Notes: generated by a model not told the origin, from the sequence alone. Shown: positions 1-8,494, numbered from the stretch's first letter. The stretch is DNA of 35,429 nucleotides from an uncultured Chlorobiaceae bacterium (GCA_903994635.1 CAJEXQ010000021.1:1-35429), one strand, 5' to 3'. Translations and numbers: made by a program.

Positions 1-237
1 TCTGGCTTTTACCAGTTCAGGTACGGTATCCTCGTAATCCCACTCACAAGCAGATTCCAGTATACCTCTTGGGACATTGATCGATCCTTTTATATGCAGG
101 TGATCAAATTCATAAGGCTCCCGCACATCAACAATCAAAAGATAGGGATTCTCCGCCATTCGCGGAACGAGATCCCAGGGCACAATCTCTTGAACTTCAG
201 ACAAGCAGCTCTGAACAAGCTCTCTGTATGTCACCAT
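1..237 (-). CDS. Rhodanese-like sulfurtransferase, 3' end cut by left edge
   Basis: Seventy-nine codons of a rhodanese domain are readable from an ATG at 237, and the frame is still open at base 1. The fragment shows the conserved rhodanese core: LLIVDVREPYEFDHLHIKGS, followed by INVPRGILE. The active-site cysteine loop normally lies about 20-30 residues further on, so it is off the contig and catalytic competence cannot be judged. The family moves sulfane sulfur from a donor to an acceptor through a cysteine persulfide. The gene begins 17 bases after the dsrE2 stop and is the last visible gene of the soe operon. This suggests cytoplasmic sulfur relay, as in the rhd-tusA-dsrE2 cluster known from purple sulfur bacteria. 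It could be a single-domain protein or the start of a longer one. Confidence 0.85.
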   Translation of the reverse strand, partial: MVTYRELVQSCLSEVQEIVPWDLVPRMAENPYLLIVDVREPYEFDHLHIKGSINVPRGILESACEWDYEDTVPELVKAR

Positions 238-254
238 AGCCGGAAGGTTTTACG

Positions 255-764
255 TCAGATAAAAAGTGAAATATCGGCGTCGGCAGCATATTCGAGAAAG
301 GTTGCCGCTCCACCGTATTCAACTCCATCAATGAATTCCTCCTTTTCAAAGCCAAAGACCTCCATCGTCATCTGGCAGGCAATGAAGCGAACGCCAAACT
401 CCTGGCACATGCTGCGGAGTTCTTCAATGGTAGCCACTCCTTTCTTTTTGAATGTCTCCTTCATCAACATGGTCGCCATGTTATCGAAACCGGGAATGTT
501 GCCGGAAATGACATTGGGTACCGGCCAGTTTATCGACTGGAAATCCTTGCTGCCAAATGGCATTTTCATCGGCATTGCAGGATTGCTGTGAGGAGAAACT
601 TTGGCATCAAGTTCCTTTTTAAGCAGTGGCAAACCGTAAAAAGTAAAGAATATGACCGCCTCCATATCCATGGCCGCAGCAGTTGACGCAAGAATAAAAG
701 GAGGGTATCCCCAGTCAAGTGTTCCCTGGGATGCAATGATCGCAAGTTTTTTTGTATCTGCCAT
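255..764 (-). CDS. dsrE2: DsrE/DsrF/DrsH-like family protein (DsrE2 type)
   Basis: This 169-residue protein starts with the KKLAIIASQGTLDWGYPPF strand-loop typical of the DsrE fold. It contains the motif VRFIACQMTMEVFGF, in which Cys130 matches the conserved sulfur-carrying cysteine of DsrE2-type proteins. A second cysteine, Cys120, lies ten residues earlier. The hydrophobic stretch around residues 24-45 may contact the membrane. DsrE2 proteins are thought to accept and pass sulfane sulfur together with rhodanese and TusA during sulfur oxidation. Its place between the membrane/exporter genes and the rhodanese supports this. The assignment to the family is firm; the in vivo partners are inference. 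Confidence 0.85.
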   Translation of the reverse strand: MADTKKLAIIASQGTLDWGYPPFILASTAAAMDMEAVIFFTFYGLPLLKKELDAKVSPHSNPAMPMKMPFGSKDFQSINWPVPNVISGNIPGFDNMATMLMKETFKKKGVATIEELRSMCQEFGVRFIACQMTMEVFGFEKEEFIDGVEYGGAATFLEYAADADISLFI

Positions 765-880
765 AATTCTTTAATTTTTCTGATTACACTATTCTGAATG
801 AAGAACAATAAGAGTGTTCCGGCAGGATGCATGTCTGCTGCAAAAAAAACAGCGAAAAACAGGTTGCCGAATATGATATA

Positions 881-1294
881 TCAATGGCCACCGGAAACAA
901 TGCCTGCTGCGGCAAAAACAAGTACCAGTACCTGCAGCAACGTCATAACTGAATAAATCATATCCTTTTCCTTCAAAAAAAGAGGAATGATAACAGCAAG
1001 GCAGAGCATTGTTACCGATGAAAGATAGACAACGGAAGCGTAGCTGAGAACATCGCCCCGACCCAATTGGTAAATCCAGTCCCATCCGGAAGGAACAGGC
1101 ACAATCTTGTGCAATTCCGCAGCCCTGAGATGCCAGTGCATGGCAACCTCTGAAGGGGAAACCGCGGAGGGAAGCAGTTGGAGTACGTAAACAAGATACC
1201 CTGCCACAACAAAGATAATTCCCAACGTAGAGGTCCAGGAGAGTACCGTGGCATAGGTCAACTGAATCCTGTTTGCGTGAAGCTGTTGTTTCAT
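881..1294 (-). CDS. Small integral membrane protein, DUF1634-like
   Basis: The ATG at 1294 gives 137 residues. An in-frame TTG at 1318 would overlap the tauE stop by 11 bases and looks less likely; neither start has a clear Shine-Dalgarno. Three hydrophobic segments are visible, roughly residues 15-40 (LGIIFVVAGYLVYVLQLLP), 85-107 (SSVTMLCLAVIIPLF) and 112-134 (MTLLQVLVLVFAAAGIVSGG). A polar loop with AMHWHLRAAELHK lies between the first two. No catalytic motif is seen. DUF1634 proteins are often encoded beside TauE/SafE permeases, which is the arrangement here, so a role as a partner of the exporter is plausible. The family label is by overall look and context, not by a diagnostic motif. Confidence 0.6.
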   Translation of the reverse strand: MKQQLHANRIQLTYATVLSWTSTLGIIFVVAGYLVYVLQLLPSAVSPSEVAMHWHLRAAELHKIVPVPSGWDWIYQLGRGDVLSYASVVYLSSVTMLCLAVIIPLFLKEKDMIYSVMTLLQVLVLVFAAAGIVSGGH

Positions 1295-1307
1295 AGTTGA
1301 GTTAACG

Positions 1308-2264
1308 TCAGATTCCAAATCCTTTTAAAAGAGCCCTCATTCCTGCAGCAGCAAGGAGGGTAATGACAAGCTTTCTCACAACACGAGTGTGAACCTTTGT
1401 AAGCAGTCTGGCGCCAATTTTTGTACCAAGCATCATGCCTGCTACTGATGGCACTGCGATAAGGGGAAGTACCGCACCCTTGTGCAGATAAACCCAGGCC
1501 GCAGCAGTATCATTGATGGAGAGTACAAAAATGCTTGTGGCCACTGAAACTCTCAGTGGAGCACCAAGAACAAGGTTGAATACCGGCACATTTGCCCAGC
1601 CAGCTCCAAGCCCGAACATTCCTGCCATAAATCCGATCACAATAAAAAGCATAAGGCCAATGGGTGTTCGGTGAATCTGCCAACTGACCTCTTTTTTTAG
1701 CTGTTCATCGTAATAGATGCCATAGATATGCAATATCTGGGAAAGCGTATCCGGCTCAGTTATTTCAGGATAGGCCGAATTTTTTGAAAGCAGCATGATC
1801 ATTGAAATACCGAGAATTGTCGCACCAAGAGATAACTGCACCACATTTTCCGGCATGGCAAGACCAACCATGGCTCCGGCTATTGAGCTGATGGAGGCGA
1901 TCAGAGCCATCGAAAGAGCCAGCTTGAGATTGGCCAACCCCTTTTTTAGCAAGGGTGAGCCCGCTGAAAGCGCTCCGGAAAGCGCCACAAGCAGTCCAGC
2001 TCCCCGCACAAAGTCAATATGAAAGGGGAAAAAGCTGCTTACAATTGGAACAAACAGTACTCCCCCTCCAACCCCGGCAATAACGGCGATGATGCCCAGA
2101 AAAAAAGAGAAAACGAAGAGCGCAATTTCCCAAACCCACCACTCCGTCTGTACGGGAGGATGTGATGGAACTGCAAAGGCCACTGCCGGAGAAAAAAGCA
2201 GCAGGCCTGTGAGCAGTGCAAGGAGAACAATGGAGCCAATCGATCTGCAATACCTGTGATTCAT
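1308..2264 (-). CDS. TauE/SafE family anion exporter (sulfite exporter type)
   Basis: From the ATG at 2264, seven bases after the soeA stop, the product is 318 residues. A longer frame runs back into soeA and is rejected because the ATG leads straight into a hydrophobic signal-like helix (SIVLLALLTGLLLFSPAVAF). The two TauE/SafE half-repeats are visible, one with VIAGVGGGVLFVPIVSSFFP and one with MFGLGAGWANVPVFNLVLG, amid about eight membrane segments. The family exports sulfite, sulfoacetate or related organic sulfur anions across the inner membrane. Directly downstream of a sulfite-oxidising enzyme, the likely cargo is sulfite or another oxidised sulfur species; that is inference. A cytoplasmic loop of about 50 residues separates the two halves. 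Confidence 0.88.
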   Translation of the reverse strand: MNHRYCRSIGSIVLLALLTGLLLFSPAVAFAVPSHPPVQTEWWVWEIALFVFSFFLGIIAVIAGVGGGVLFVPIVSSFFPFHIDFVRGAGLLVALSGALSAGSPLLKKGLANLKLALSMALIASISSIAGAMVGLAMPENVVQLSLGATILGISMIMLLSKNSAYPEITEPDTLSQILHIYGIYYDEQLKKEVSWQIHRTPIGLMLFIVIGFMAGMFGLGAGWANVPVFNLVLGAPLRVSVATSIFVLSINDTAAAWVYLHKGAVLPLIAVPSVAGMMLGTKIGARLLTKVHTRVVRKLVITLLAAAGMRALLKGFGI

Positions 2265-2271
2265 CGCTCTG

Positions 2272-5139
2272 TCAGGGTTTAGAAATATAAAAGGTCTTCT
2301 CATCAGGCCTGAATGGTCGACCCATCCAGAGAGGTCGACGGAGTCCATCTGGCCCCGGCGCTGGCCTGGTCATGGCAAGCCACTCCTTGTAAATCTGGAA
2401 TGAGCGCTCGGTATCAACAAACACGTCACCGTAACAATCCTCTTCATGCGCTTTTTCGATACGCACTTTCTGATGCCAGCAGTGCATGCCGCTTATCGGA
2501 TCGGGGTGAACCGGGAAGGTAATGTTCTGGTGTACACCGCCATCAGACCAGAATATTCTGGATGAATCGGGATCGCTGCTCTCATAGGGCTCAATGCTTT
2601 CAGCAACACGCATTTTCCATTTTCCGCCACCTTCACGCTTGATTTCCACCCTGTTGGTTGCCCAACGGTTGGCCGCCGGATCCTGCTCGCGGCGCCAGCG
2701 ACCGATATGGTGAGAACAAGCAACCACGCCGGGACGAATCCCTTCTGTTACCCATACCCGGTTGATAAAAAAGCCGATATCAGTATTAACCCGAATGAGA
2801 TCACCATCTTCAAAACCAAGACTCTTTGCATCAGAGGCGTTCATCCAGACCGGATTACGATGCGCAATCTCAGCCAGCCACTTGGCGTTGCCGGAACGGG
2901 AGTGAATCAGCACAGGGAGACGGAAGGTCGGGACAAGCGCAAACTCACCCTTGCTTCGGTTCATAATCTCCTGATGCACATGGCTTTTAATGTACGTTGG
3001 AAGGCGATATTCCGGCCACTTCCAGTCAATCATCGTTTGCGAATACAACTCCTGTTTTCGGGATGGAGTCGGGAACCCTGTGCAATTCAAGCCCTTAACC
3101 CGAACACCGATTGACTTGCCATTTTTTGTGATAAGACCGCTCTCCGGCTTTACAGATGAGCCTTGCAGATCGGCCTCCGACAAGGTTCTTTCATTGACCT
3201 TATAGACGTTGGTTTCAACCTCGAAGGCTCCATACTTCTGCATGTATCCCAATGCTGTAAGACCCTCTTTGGCCGCCTTTTCCGGCAACCCCGGGACACG
3301 CTCGAAGATATAGCGGTAATACTCCTCAATGGTGATCTTCTCACCGGGACGGTAAGGCGACATGCAATACTGTTTTATACCGAGGCTTCCATCCGGATCA
3401 ATCCGCCAGGTAAGCTCAATCCAGAACTCATCCTCTTCCCACACCTCACCGATATTTGCCTGCCAGGTATATTCCACCGGATGTCCCATCTTTGCGTGAG
3501 CAACACGAAGAACCGGCTGTCGGAAAGCAATCCACTTGCCTGCATGGGTTTCGTAACTGATAAGATCATGCCGTTCAGCAGAGTGACCCATAGGCAGTAC
3601 GTAATCAGCAAAATAGGCAGTTTCACTCCATGTTGGGGTAAGCGCGGCATGGAGACCGATTTTTGACTCATCCTCCAGCGCCTCGATCCAGGAAAACCCG
3701 TCAGGATAGGTCCAGACCGGATTAAAGACTCTGGTAAAATAGACATCGAGCTTGCCACGTCCCTCCTTGAGAAAATGGGGCAGCAAAAAGCTCAGCTCAA
3801 AGTGAGCGAGAGGATATTCATCAGGCAACTGGAGTGTGTTCCAGAATGTCTGTGGTTTCGGCTTGGCATGAACATCAGGATGAAACTTGTTCCATGCGCT
3901 TGGCGACGTTCCGCCCGGCGTGCCAACACTGCCCGTCAAAACGTTCAGGAAATGAAGTGTTCGTGACACTGCCCAGCCACCAAGATTACCACTGCTTGCG
4001 CTGCGCCATACATGGGTGGCAAACTGCGTGCCAGCCTCACCTATTTTGCGGGCAACCTCAACAATCATGGCCGCCTTGACACCACTCTCTTTTTCTGCAA
4101 ACTCCGGAGTGTAGGCACTGTACTCTTTTTTCAAAGCCTCAATGAAATTTTCAAAGGTCACCGGAGTCCCCCTGTAATCCTGCTGCAGGTACTCCTTCCA
4201 GTTCACCCAGTTCTCAAGGTAGTCGCGGTTGTAGATCCCTTCATCAAGAATAACCTTTGCCATAGCAAGCAAAATCGCAGGCTCACTGCCTGGAAAACTC
4301 GGCATCCAGTAGTCCGACATGCTTGCCGTGTTTGAAAGACGGGGATCAAGCACCGCAAGTTTGGCACCTTTCATTCTCGCCTCAACAATGCGCTGGGCAT
4401 GTGGGTTGAAATAGTGTCCCGACTCGAGATGGGCACTGACCAGAAGCATGAATTTAGCATTGGTATAGTCGGGCGACGGGCGATCGAGTCCCTCCCATAT
4501 CGCGTATCCGAAGCGTGCTCCCGATGAACAGACATTGGTGTGGCTGTTATGGCCATCAACATTCCATGCCCTGAGCACCCATTCCATGAACCCTTCATGG
4601 CCGGGACGTCCGACATGGTACGATATTTCGTTGTTGCGACCTTCCTGTATGGCCTTGCGCATTCTTCCTGCAATATCGTCAAGGACACTGTCCCAGCTCA
4701 CCCGGTCCCACTTGCCTCCTCCTCTTTTTCCCGATCGTTTCATCGGGTAAAGCACACGGTCAGTATCTTCAATCTGGTTAAGGGTTGCTGGTCCTTTTGC
4801 ACAGTTTCTGCCTCGACTTGCCGGATGGTACGGATTGCCGACCAGCTTGCGCATCGTCATAGTCTCTTTGTCAACATAAGCCAGAAGCCCGCAACCTGCC
4901 TCACAGTTGAAACAGGCCGTTGGAATCAGCATATACTCTTTTGCCTTGCGTTCAGGCCAGCTTTTGGAATCGTATTCCACCCAGTTGTCCCACTGATCGG
5001 GAGGTGGACAGTTTACCTGACTGCCATCAGAGGTTGCACTTTTCGCTCCACGATCATCCCCGTCTGCATGGAGATCAGGAATAAGATGCAGTTTCTCTGC
5101 TATCGTTTCAATAACCGTTGGTTTATGGGTATAACTCAT
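2272..5139 (-). CDS. soeA: Molybdopterin oxidoreductase catalytic subunit, SoeA/PSRLC3 type
   Basis: A 955-residue member of the DMSO-reductase superfamily. Cys76, Cys79, Cys83 and Cys113 form the N-terminal [4Fe-4S] site, and Cys204 in TNVCSSGARF is the expected molybdenum ligand. The C-terminal quarter carries the cofactor-closing domain (NPVWMNASDAKSLGFEDGDL). There is no twin-arginine signal peptide, so the enzyme should stay in the cytoplasm. That separates it from periplasmic polysulfide and tetrathionate reductases and fits SoeA, which oxidises sulfite to sulfate. It starts 18 bases after soeBC and is followed at seven bases by the exporter gene. In green sulfur bacteria this set is known as polysulfide-reductase-like complex 3. 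The substrate is assigned by homology and context only; thiosulfate or polysulfide chemistry is not excluded. Confidence 0.88.
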   Translation of the reverse strand: MSYTHKPTVIETIAEKLHLIPDLHADGDDRGAKSATSDGSQVNCPPPDQWDNWVEYDSKSWPERKAKEYMLIPTACFNCEAGCGLLAYVDKETMTMRKLVGNPYHPASRGRNCAKGPATLNQIEDTDRVLYPMKRSGKRGGGKWDRVSWDSVLDDIAGRMRKAIQEGRNNEISYHVGRPGHEGFMEWVLRAWNVDGHNSHTNVCSSGARFGYAIWEGLDRPSPDYTNAKFMLLVSAHLESGHYFNPHAQRIVEARMKGAKLAVLDPRLSNTASMSDYWMPSFPGSEPAILLAMAKVILDEGIYNRDYLENWVNWKEYLQQDYRGTPVTFENFIEALKKEYSAYTPEFAEKESGVKAAMIVEVARKIGEAGTQFATHVWRSASSGNLGGWAVSRTLHFLNVLTGSVGTPGGTSPSAWNKFHPDVHAKPKPQTFWNTLQLPDEYPLAHFELSFLLPHFLKEGRGKLDVYFTRVFNPVWTYPDGFSWIEALEDESKIGLHAALTPTWSETAYFADYVLPMGHSAERHDLISYETHAGKWIAFRQPVLRVAHAKMGHPVEYTWQANIGEVWEEDEFWIELTWRIDPDGSLGIKQYCMSPYRPGEKITIEEYYRYIFERVPGLPEKAAKEGLTALGYMQKYGAFEVETNVYKVNERTLSEADLQGSSVKPESGLITKNGKSIGVRVKGLNCTGFPTPSRKQELYSQTMIDWKWPEYRLPTYIKSHVHQEIMNRSKGEFALVPTFRLPVLIHSRSGNAKWLAEIAHRNPVWMNASDAKSLGFEDGDLIRVNTDIGFFINRVWVTEGIRPGVVACSHHIGRWRREQDPAANRWATNRVEIKREGGGKWKMRVAESIEPYESSDPDSSRIFWSDGGVHQNITFPVHPDPISGMHCWHQKVRIEKAHEEDCYGDVFVDTERSFQIYKEWLAMTRPAPGPDGLRRPLWMGRPFRPDEKTFYISKP

Positions 5140-5157
5140 AGTTTTTACAGCACTTGT

Positions 5158-6711
5158 TTAACTTAACGGAACTGTTTGCGGTGCATGAATCCAGACTTTT
5201 TCTGTGTAGAAGACACCACAAAGCCCAAAAATGGCGGCTCCGGCAAGCATCACAGGAGAGGAAACCGCAAGGCACAACAGAAGAGGCAGCAAATTCCCCA
5301 GTATGAAACTGCCATACCAGAACGTTTTTTTCAGTGAGCCATGCAGGATAACTTCCGCTGCACGCTCTGCCGACTTTGACGGATGCTTGCCATAAAGCTC
5401 AAGAAGCATAACCAGAATATGGAGAACAAAACCGCCTGCAAGAGCTGGCCTGAGCGTTTCGGAAAGCTCTGGAGCACTGGAGGTCAGCAGACCAAGAACG
5501 AGCATTGCTGAGCCACCGGCAAGTAACGAGTTCAGGAACATGTGCAACAAAAGCATCGGGCTTTGCCAGAAATCTCTCCCCTTGGCCGATCCAAAGAGAA
5601 ATGCGGTATAGGTGGCCGTTAACAGCGCAAAGAGCGCGCCACACCACATCGATATTGCTTCGAGAAGAGGTAATTGCAGATATTTGGCTGCTCCCCATAA
5701 GGCAAGAAAAGCGCCAAATCCGGCAATCGTCAATCCTCCCTTCACAAGCCATGAACCAAATTGGGGACGAAGCATCACCGATGAAAAGCGCTCTGGACGA
5801 TCAAGATCCTTGACAAGAAGTCCTCCCGTAAGGGCAAGAAAAAGAAGCGACGTCGCCCATACAGACCATTGCAAGGCATCTGACAATGGGTGCGTCAGCA
5901 AGGTCTGCAACACAAACATCAGAAGAAACAATCCTGAGGCAACCGCCTTCGACCAGACATAGGCAGGAACCTCCCAACCCCAGACAACTCCCTTTGCAGG
6001 GATATCATATACTTTTCTGGCCTTTGGCTTTCCGTCAACACCAACAGCAGGGAGAGATTTTCGTGCGGGCTTCACATACTCTTTGCCAGCAAAATGGCCA
6101 ACACCGCGAGACTGCTCACTCCACAGGTATCCGTTGACTTCCGACACCTCCAGCGGATCAAGCGAAGCACCATCTCCATTGATATAAAAAAGCTTGGGCG
6201 AAGTACCTTTTTCGGGCTTTCGCACCATAGTCTGCTCTTTTGCAACAAGAATGGCCACCTCACTCAGCGGATCATCAAGATCCCCGGCAACAATGGCCTG
6301 CTGTGGGCAAATTGCAACGCAGGCGGGCTTGAGACCAACCTCTTTCCTATGGGCACAATAATTGCATTTTGCGGAGGTGTGGGTCTCCGGATCCATATAG
6401 AGCGCTCCATAAGGACAGGCCTGGGAGCAAGCTTTGCAGCCAATACAGCGGCGCTGGTCGAAGTCGACAATGCCGTCATCCCTCCTGTGGAGCGCCTCGA
6501 CAGGGCAGATATCAACACAAGGGGGTTCAGCACAATGGTTACACCGAAGCACCGTAAAGTATCTTCGGCTATCAGGGAAGGTTCCTTTTTCGACATACTT
6601 CACCCAGGTACGATTCACTCCAAGAGGTACCTGGTTTTCGGATTTGCATGCTACTGTACATGCATGGCATCCTATACATTTTCGCGCATCAATAACAAAA
6701 CCGTAATTCAT
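5158..6711 (-). CDS. soeBC: Fused iron-sulfur and NrfD-type membrane subunit, SoeB-SoeC
   Basis: 517 residues in two parts. Residues 1-150 are a DmsB/PsrB-like electron-transfer domain with sixteen cysteines in four groups (12, 15, 18, 22; 57, 60, 65, 69; 89, 92, 95, 99; 116, 119, 131, 135), enough for four [4Fe-4S] clusters. A linker of about 95 residues follows. Residues from about 250 to the end are an NrfD/PsrC-like anchor with about eight hydrophobic helices that exchanges electrons with quinones. In purple sulfur bacteria these are two proteins, SoeB and SoeC; here they are one chain. The gene opens the operon, 18 bases before soeA. The upstream 296-base gap holds a TATAAT-like box on this strand (6737-6732) but no convincing -35. 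Confidence 0.88.
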   Translation of the reverse strand: MNYGFVIDARKCIGCHACTVACKSENQVPLGVNRTWVKYVEKGTFPDSRRYFTVLRCNHCAEPPCVDICPVEALHRRDDGIVDFDQRRCIGCKACSQACPYGALYMDPETHTSAKCNYCAHRKEVGLKPACVAICPQQAIVAGDLDDPLSEVAILVAKEQTMVRKPEKGTSPKLFYINGDGASLDPLEVSEVNGYLWSEQSRGVGHFAGKEYVKPARKSLPAVGVDGKPKARKVYDIPAKGVVWGWEVPAYVWSKAVASGLFLLMFVLQTLLTHPLSDALQWSVWATSLLFLALTGGLLVKDLDRPERFSSVMLRPQFGSWLVKGGLTIAGFGAFLALWGAAKYLQLPLLEAISMWCGALFALLTATYTAFLFGSAKGRDFWQSPMLLLHMFLNSLLAGGSAMLVLGLLTSSAPELSETLRPALAGGFVLHILVMLLELYGKHPSKSAERAAEVILHGSLKKTFWYGSFILGNLLPLLLCLAVSSPVMLAGAAIFGLCGVFYTEKVWIHAPQTVPLS

Positions 6712-6855
6712 AAATCTAATTTGCTCTAAATATTATAATACCCCGGGTTCTGGACGCCACTTAAGGTACTATAAGCTATACAATTGAAAAAGTTCAACTC
6801 CCTAAGAAGATACGAAACTTTTCCAAAAAAAACAACAGAGAGTGACAATCCCCTT

Positions 6856-6876
6856 GTGAGCAGTGAGCAGTGAGCC
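6856..6876. repeat. Three-copy heptanucleotide tandem repeat
   Basis: The heptamer GTGAGCA occurs twice in a row and is followed by a third copy ending in C. It lies in the 296-base non-coding gap between the sqr stop and the soeBC start. It resembles the short tandem heptamer repeats found in intergenic DNA of some phototrophs. No function can be read from it. The rest of this gap contains no convincing gene. Confidence 0.6.
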
Positions 6877-6909
6877 CCGAGATTCAAGAGGAATGATGAA
6901 GATGCCTGG

Positions 6910-6941
6910 CGCTTCTGGCTATGGAGACACAGCCCGAAGCG
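6910..6941 (-). terminator. Hairpin downstream of sqr, possible terminator
   Basis: An 11-base inverted repeat with one mismatch (6910-6920 against 6931-6941) around a ten-base loop lies 67-98 bases past the sqr stop. There is no T run after it on either strand, so it could be a transcript-stabilising stem or a factor-dependent end rather than an intrinsic terminator. It separates sqr from the soe operon. Confidence 0.35.
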
Positions 6942-7007
6942 TCAAGGAGGGGTTGATCATTAATCGGAAATTCAGGGAAGCGTACTTTCTCAGGCAAAAG
7001 AATTGAG

Positions 7008-8234
7008 TTATCCCACTTCCTTGCCTGCCATGACCAGTGTGGGAGGCGCACCAAGATGCCGTCCGGCAAGAAGAACATTCCAATAAAGCCATTCAAAGCC
7101 AAGTTTTCCTTGCCAGTTCATCTTGGTCTCCTTAAGAAGAGTGAAGGGCCCCAACTTGGGCATTGGGAACTTGCCTGGCAATGGTTCTATCCTGTAGTTG
7201 AAATCGATCAGCGAAGAGGTGCCTTTGGAATAGACGATAAAACAGGTTGAGTGGCCATCATAAATCTCTTCCGGTTTGACTCCATGGATTTCAGCCATAA
7301 TATTAAAGACCGCCACATCAGCCTCATAATGGGCAACTGATCCAGCCTTTGACGTGGGGACGTTGGTGGCATCACCGATCACATAGACCCTGTCGTGCTT
7401 CAATGCCTTAAGAGTATTCTGGTGAGTAGGTACATAGCCTATCCCATCATCTATACCAGAATTGCTGATGACTTTGTCACCAATAGTTGATGGCACAATG
7501 ACGAGCGTATCAAAAGAGATTTTATCGCCTTGTATAGACTCGATATACTTCTCCTTGCCATTAACTGCATTAAGTTCGTAACTGGTGGTAATTTTAATGT
7601 TTTTGCTCTTGGCAGACTCGGTGAAAACCGCCGATGCCTTGGGCTTCGTGAACGCGCCGGACAAAGGTGTCACCAACTCAATCTCTGTCTTGTTTCTGAT
7701 ACCTTTTTTTCTGCAAAACCAGTCTGCCAAAAAGACAAACTCAATCGGTGCCACCGGGCACTTGAAAGGAAGCTCGGCAATATTCATCACCAGTTTCCCG
7801 CCATCAAACTCCTTTAACCTCTTGCGCAGCAGTTCAGCGGCCGGGATGGTATAAAACGAAAAGGCATTCTTTCCCCACGCATCCATAAGACCATCATTCT
7901 CCTCGGGAGCAATATTGCACCCTGTGCATATAATCAGAAAGTCATAAGAGAATGAGTGATTTCTTGTCTTTACTTCCTGTTTTTCAGGAGCGATATGAGT
8001 GATCTCATCAATCATAAAATCAACACCGGGAAGAATGTACTTTTTCCTTGACCGAACAAGAGCGCCCGCCTTTTGAAGCCCGAAAGGCACAAAAAGCAAC
8101 CCCGGCTGATAGATGTGCCGATCATCGCGATCAATCAGCGTAATCTCCCACTCAGCGGGCAAATGCCTCCTCAGGTTATTGGAGACTATCGTCCCGGCAG
8201 TGCCAGCACCCAATACAACTATCTTTTTTGCCAT
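7008..8234 (-). CDS. sqr: Sulfide:quinone oxidoreductase-like FAD protein
   Basis: 408 residues from the ATG at 8234, which has a GGAG just upstream. An in-frame extension of 21 residues is rejected because the FAD fold begins at once with KKIVVLGAGTAGTIVSNNLR. Cys159 in PFKCPVAPIEF and Cys331 in STCFIVYSKG match the two cysteines that form the redox/persulfide site of SQRs; Cys103 and Cys106 form an extra CTGC motif. VYVIGDATNVP is the second flavin-binding motif. The enzyme oxidises sulfide to polysulfide and reduces membrane quinone, and the C-terminal amphipathic region (residues 355-408) would sit on the membrane. Several SQR subtypes occur in green sulfur bacteria; I do not assign one. 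It lies upstream of the soe operon on the same strand but about 300 bases away, with its own promoter. Confidence 0.88.
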   Translation of the reverse strand: MAKKIVVLGAGTAGTIVSNNLRRHLPAEWEITLIDRDDRHIYQPGLLFVPFGLQKAGALVRSRKKYILPGVDFMIDEITHIAPEKQEVKTRNHSFSYDFLIICTGCNIAPEENDGLMDAWGKNAFSFYTIPAAELLRKRLKEFDGGKLVMNIAELPFKCPVAPIEFVFLADWFCRKKGIRNKTEIELVTPLSGAFTKPKASAVFTESAKSKNIKITTSYELNAVNGKEKYIESIQGDKISFDTLVIVPSTIGDKVISNSGIDDGIGYVPTHQNTLKALKHDRVYVIGDATNVPTSKAGSVAHYEADVAVFNIMAEIHGVKPEEIYDGHSTCFIVYSKGTSSLIDFNYRIEPLPGKFPMPKLGPFTLLKETKMNWQGKLGFEWLYWNVLLAGRHLGAPPTLVMAGKEVG

Positions 8235-8297
8235 CTCTCCGGGTTCCTTTTTAGGCTTAAGACTACCTTGTCCTTCTACGCCATTTATTACTGTCAA

Positions 8298-8326
8298 AGT
8301 ATATAGAATGTCTCGCCAAAATTCAA
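8298..8326 (-). promoter_or_regulatory. Sigma-70-like promoter for sqr
   Basis: On the minus strand TTGAAT (8326-8321) and TATACT (8303-8298) are separated by exactly 17 bases. Transcription would begin near 8291 and give a leader of about 56 bases before the sqr ATG at 8234. This is one of the best promoter matches in the window, and it indicates that sqr is transcribed independently. Confidence 0.55.
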
Positions 8327-8397
8327 AGAAAATGGTTTTTAACTCGCATACAAATCTTATTTGGCCTGACTTCTGCCGATTTTTTGAAATGAGTTTT

Positions 8398-8418
8398 CTG
8401 ATTTTGCGATAAAATCAG
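8398..8418. promoter_or_regulatory. Perfect AT-rich inverted repeat between sqr and dapA
   Basis: Eight bases (CTGATTTT, 8398-8405) are repeated inverted at 8411-8418 around a five-base centre. A TTTT follows on the plus strand. It lies between two divergent genes, about 70 bases upstream of the predicted sqr -35 box, so an operator is possible. A weak structure formed by chance in AT-rich DNA is equally possible. Confidence 0.3.
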
Positions 8419-8494
8419 TTTTACAAATTACCTTTCTCTGTATATTCTCCCTCTGACCGGGAACGATACCATAACAAGGCTCAGGTTCTCATGA

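Noticed and set aside
4540..5166. Open frame of about 208 codons antisense to the start of soeA
   Set aside because: It mirrors codon structure of a strongly conserved molybdoenzyme gene, has no domain or ribosome site, and lies fully inside it.
2272..6711. Periplasmic polysulfide, thiosulfate or tetrathionate reductase
   Set aside because: The catalytic subunit has no twin-arginine signal, and the surroundings (exporter, DsrE2, rhodanese) fit cytoplasmic sulfite oxidation better, although the substrate is not proven.
6094..6729. Open frame of about 211 codons antisense to soeBC
   Set aside because: It overlaps the cysteine-rich cluster domain, whose sixteen cysteines prove the minus-strand reading.
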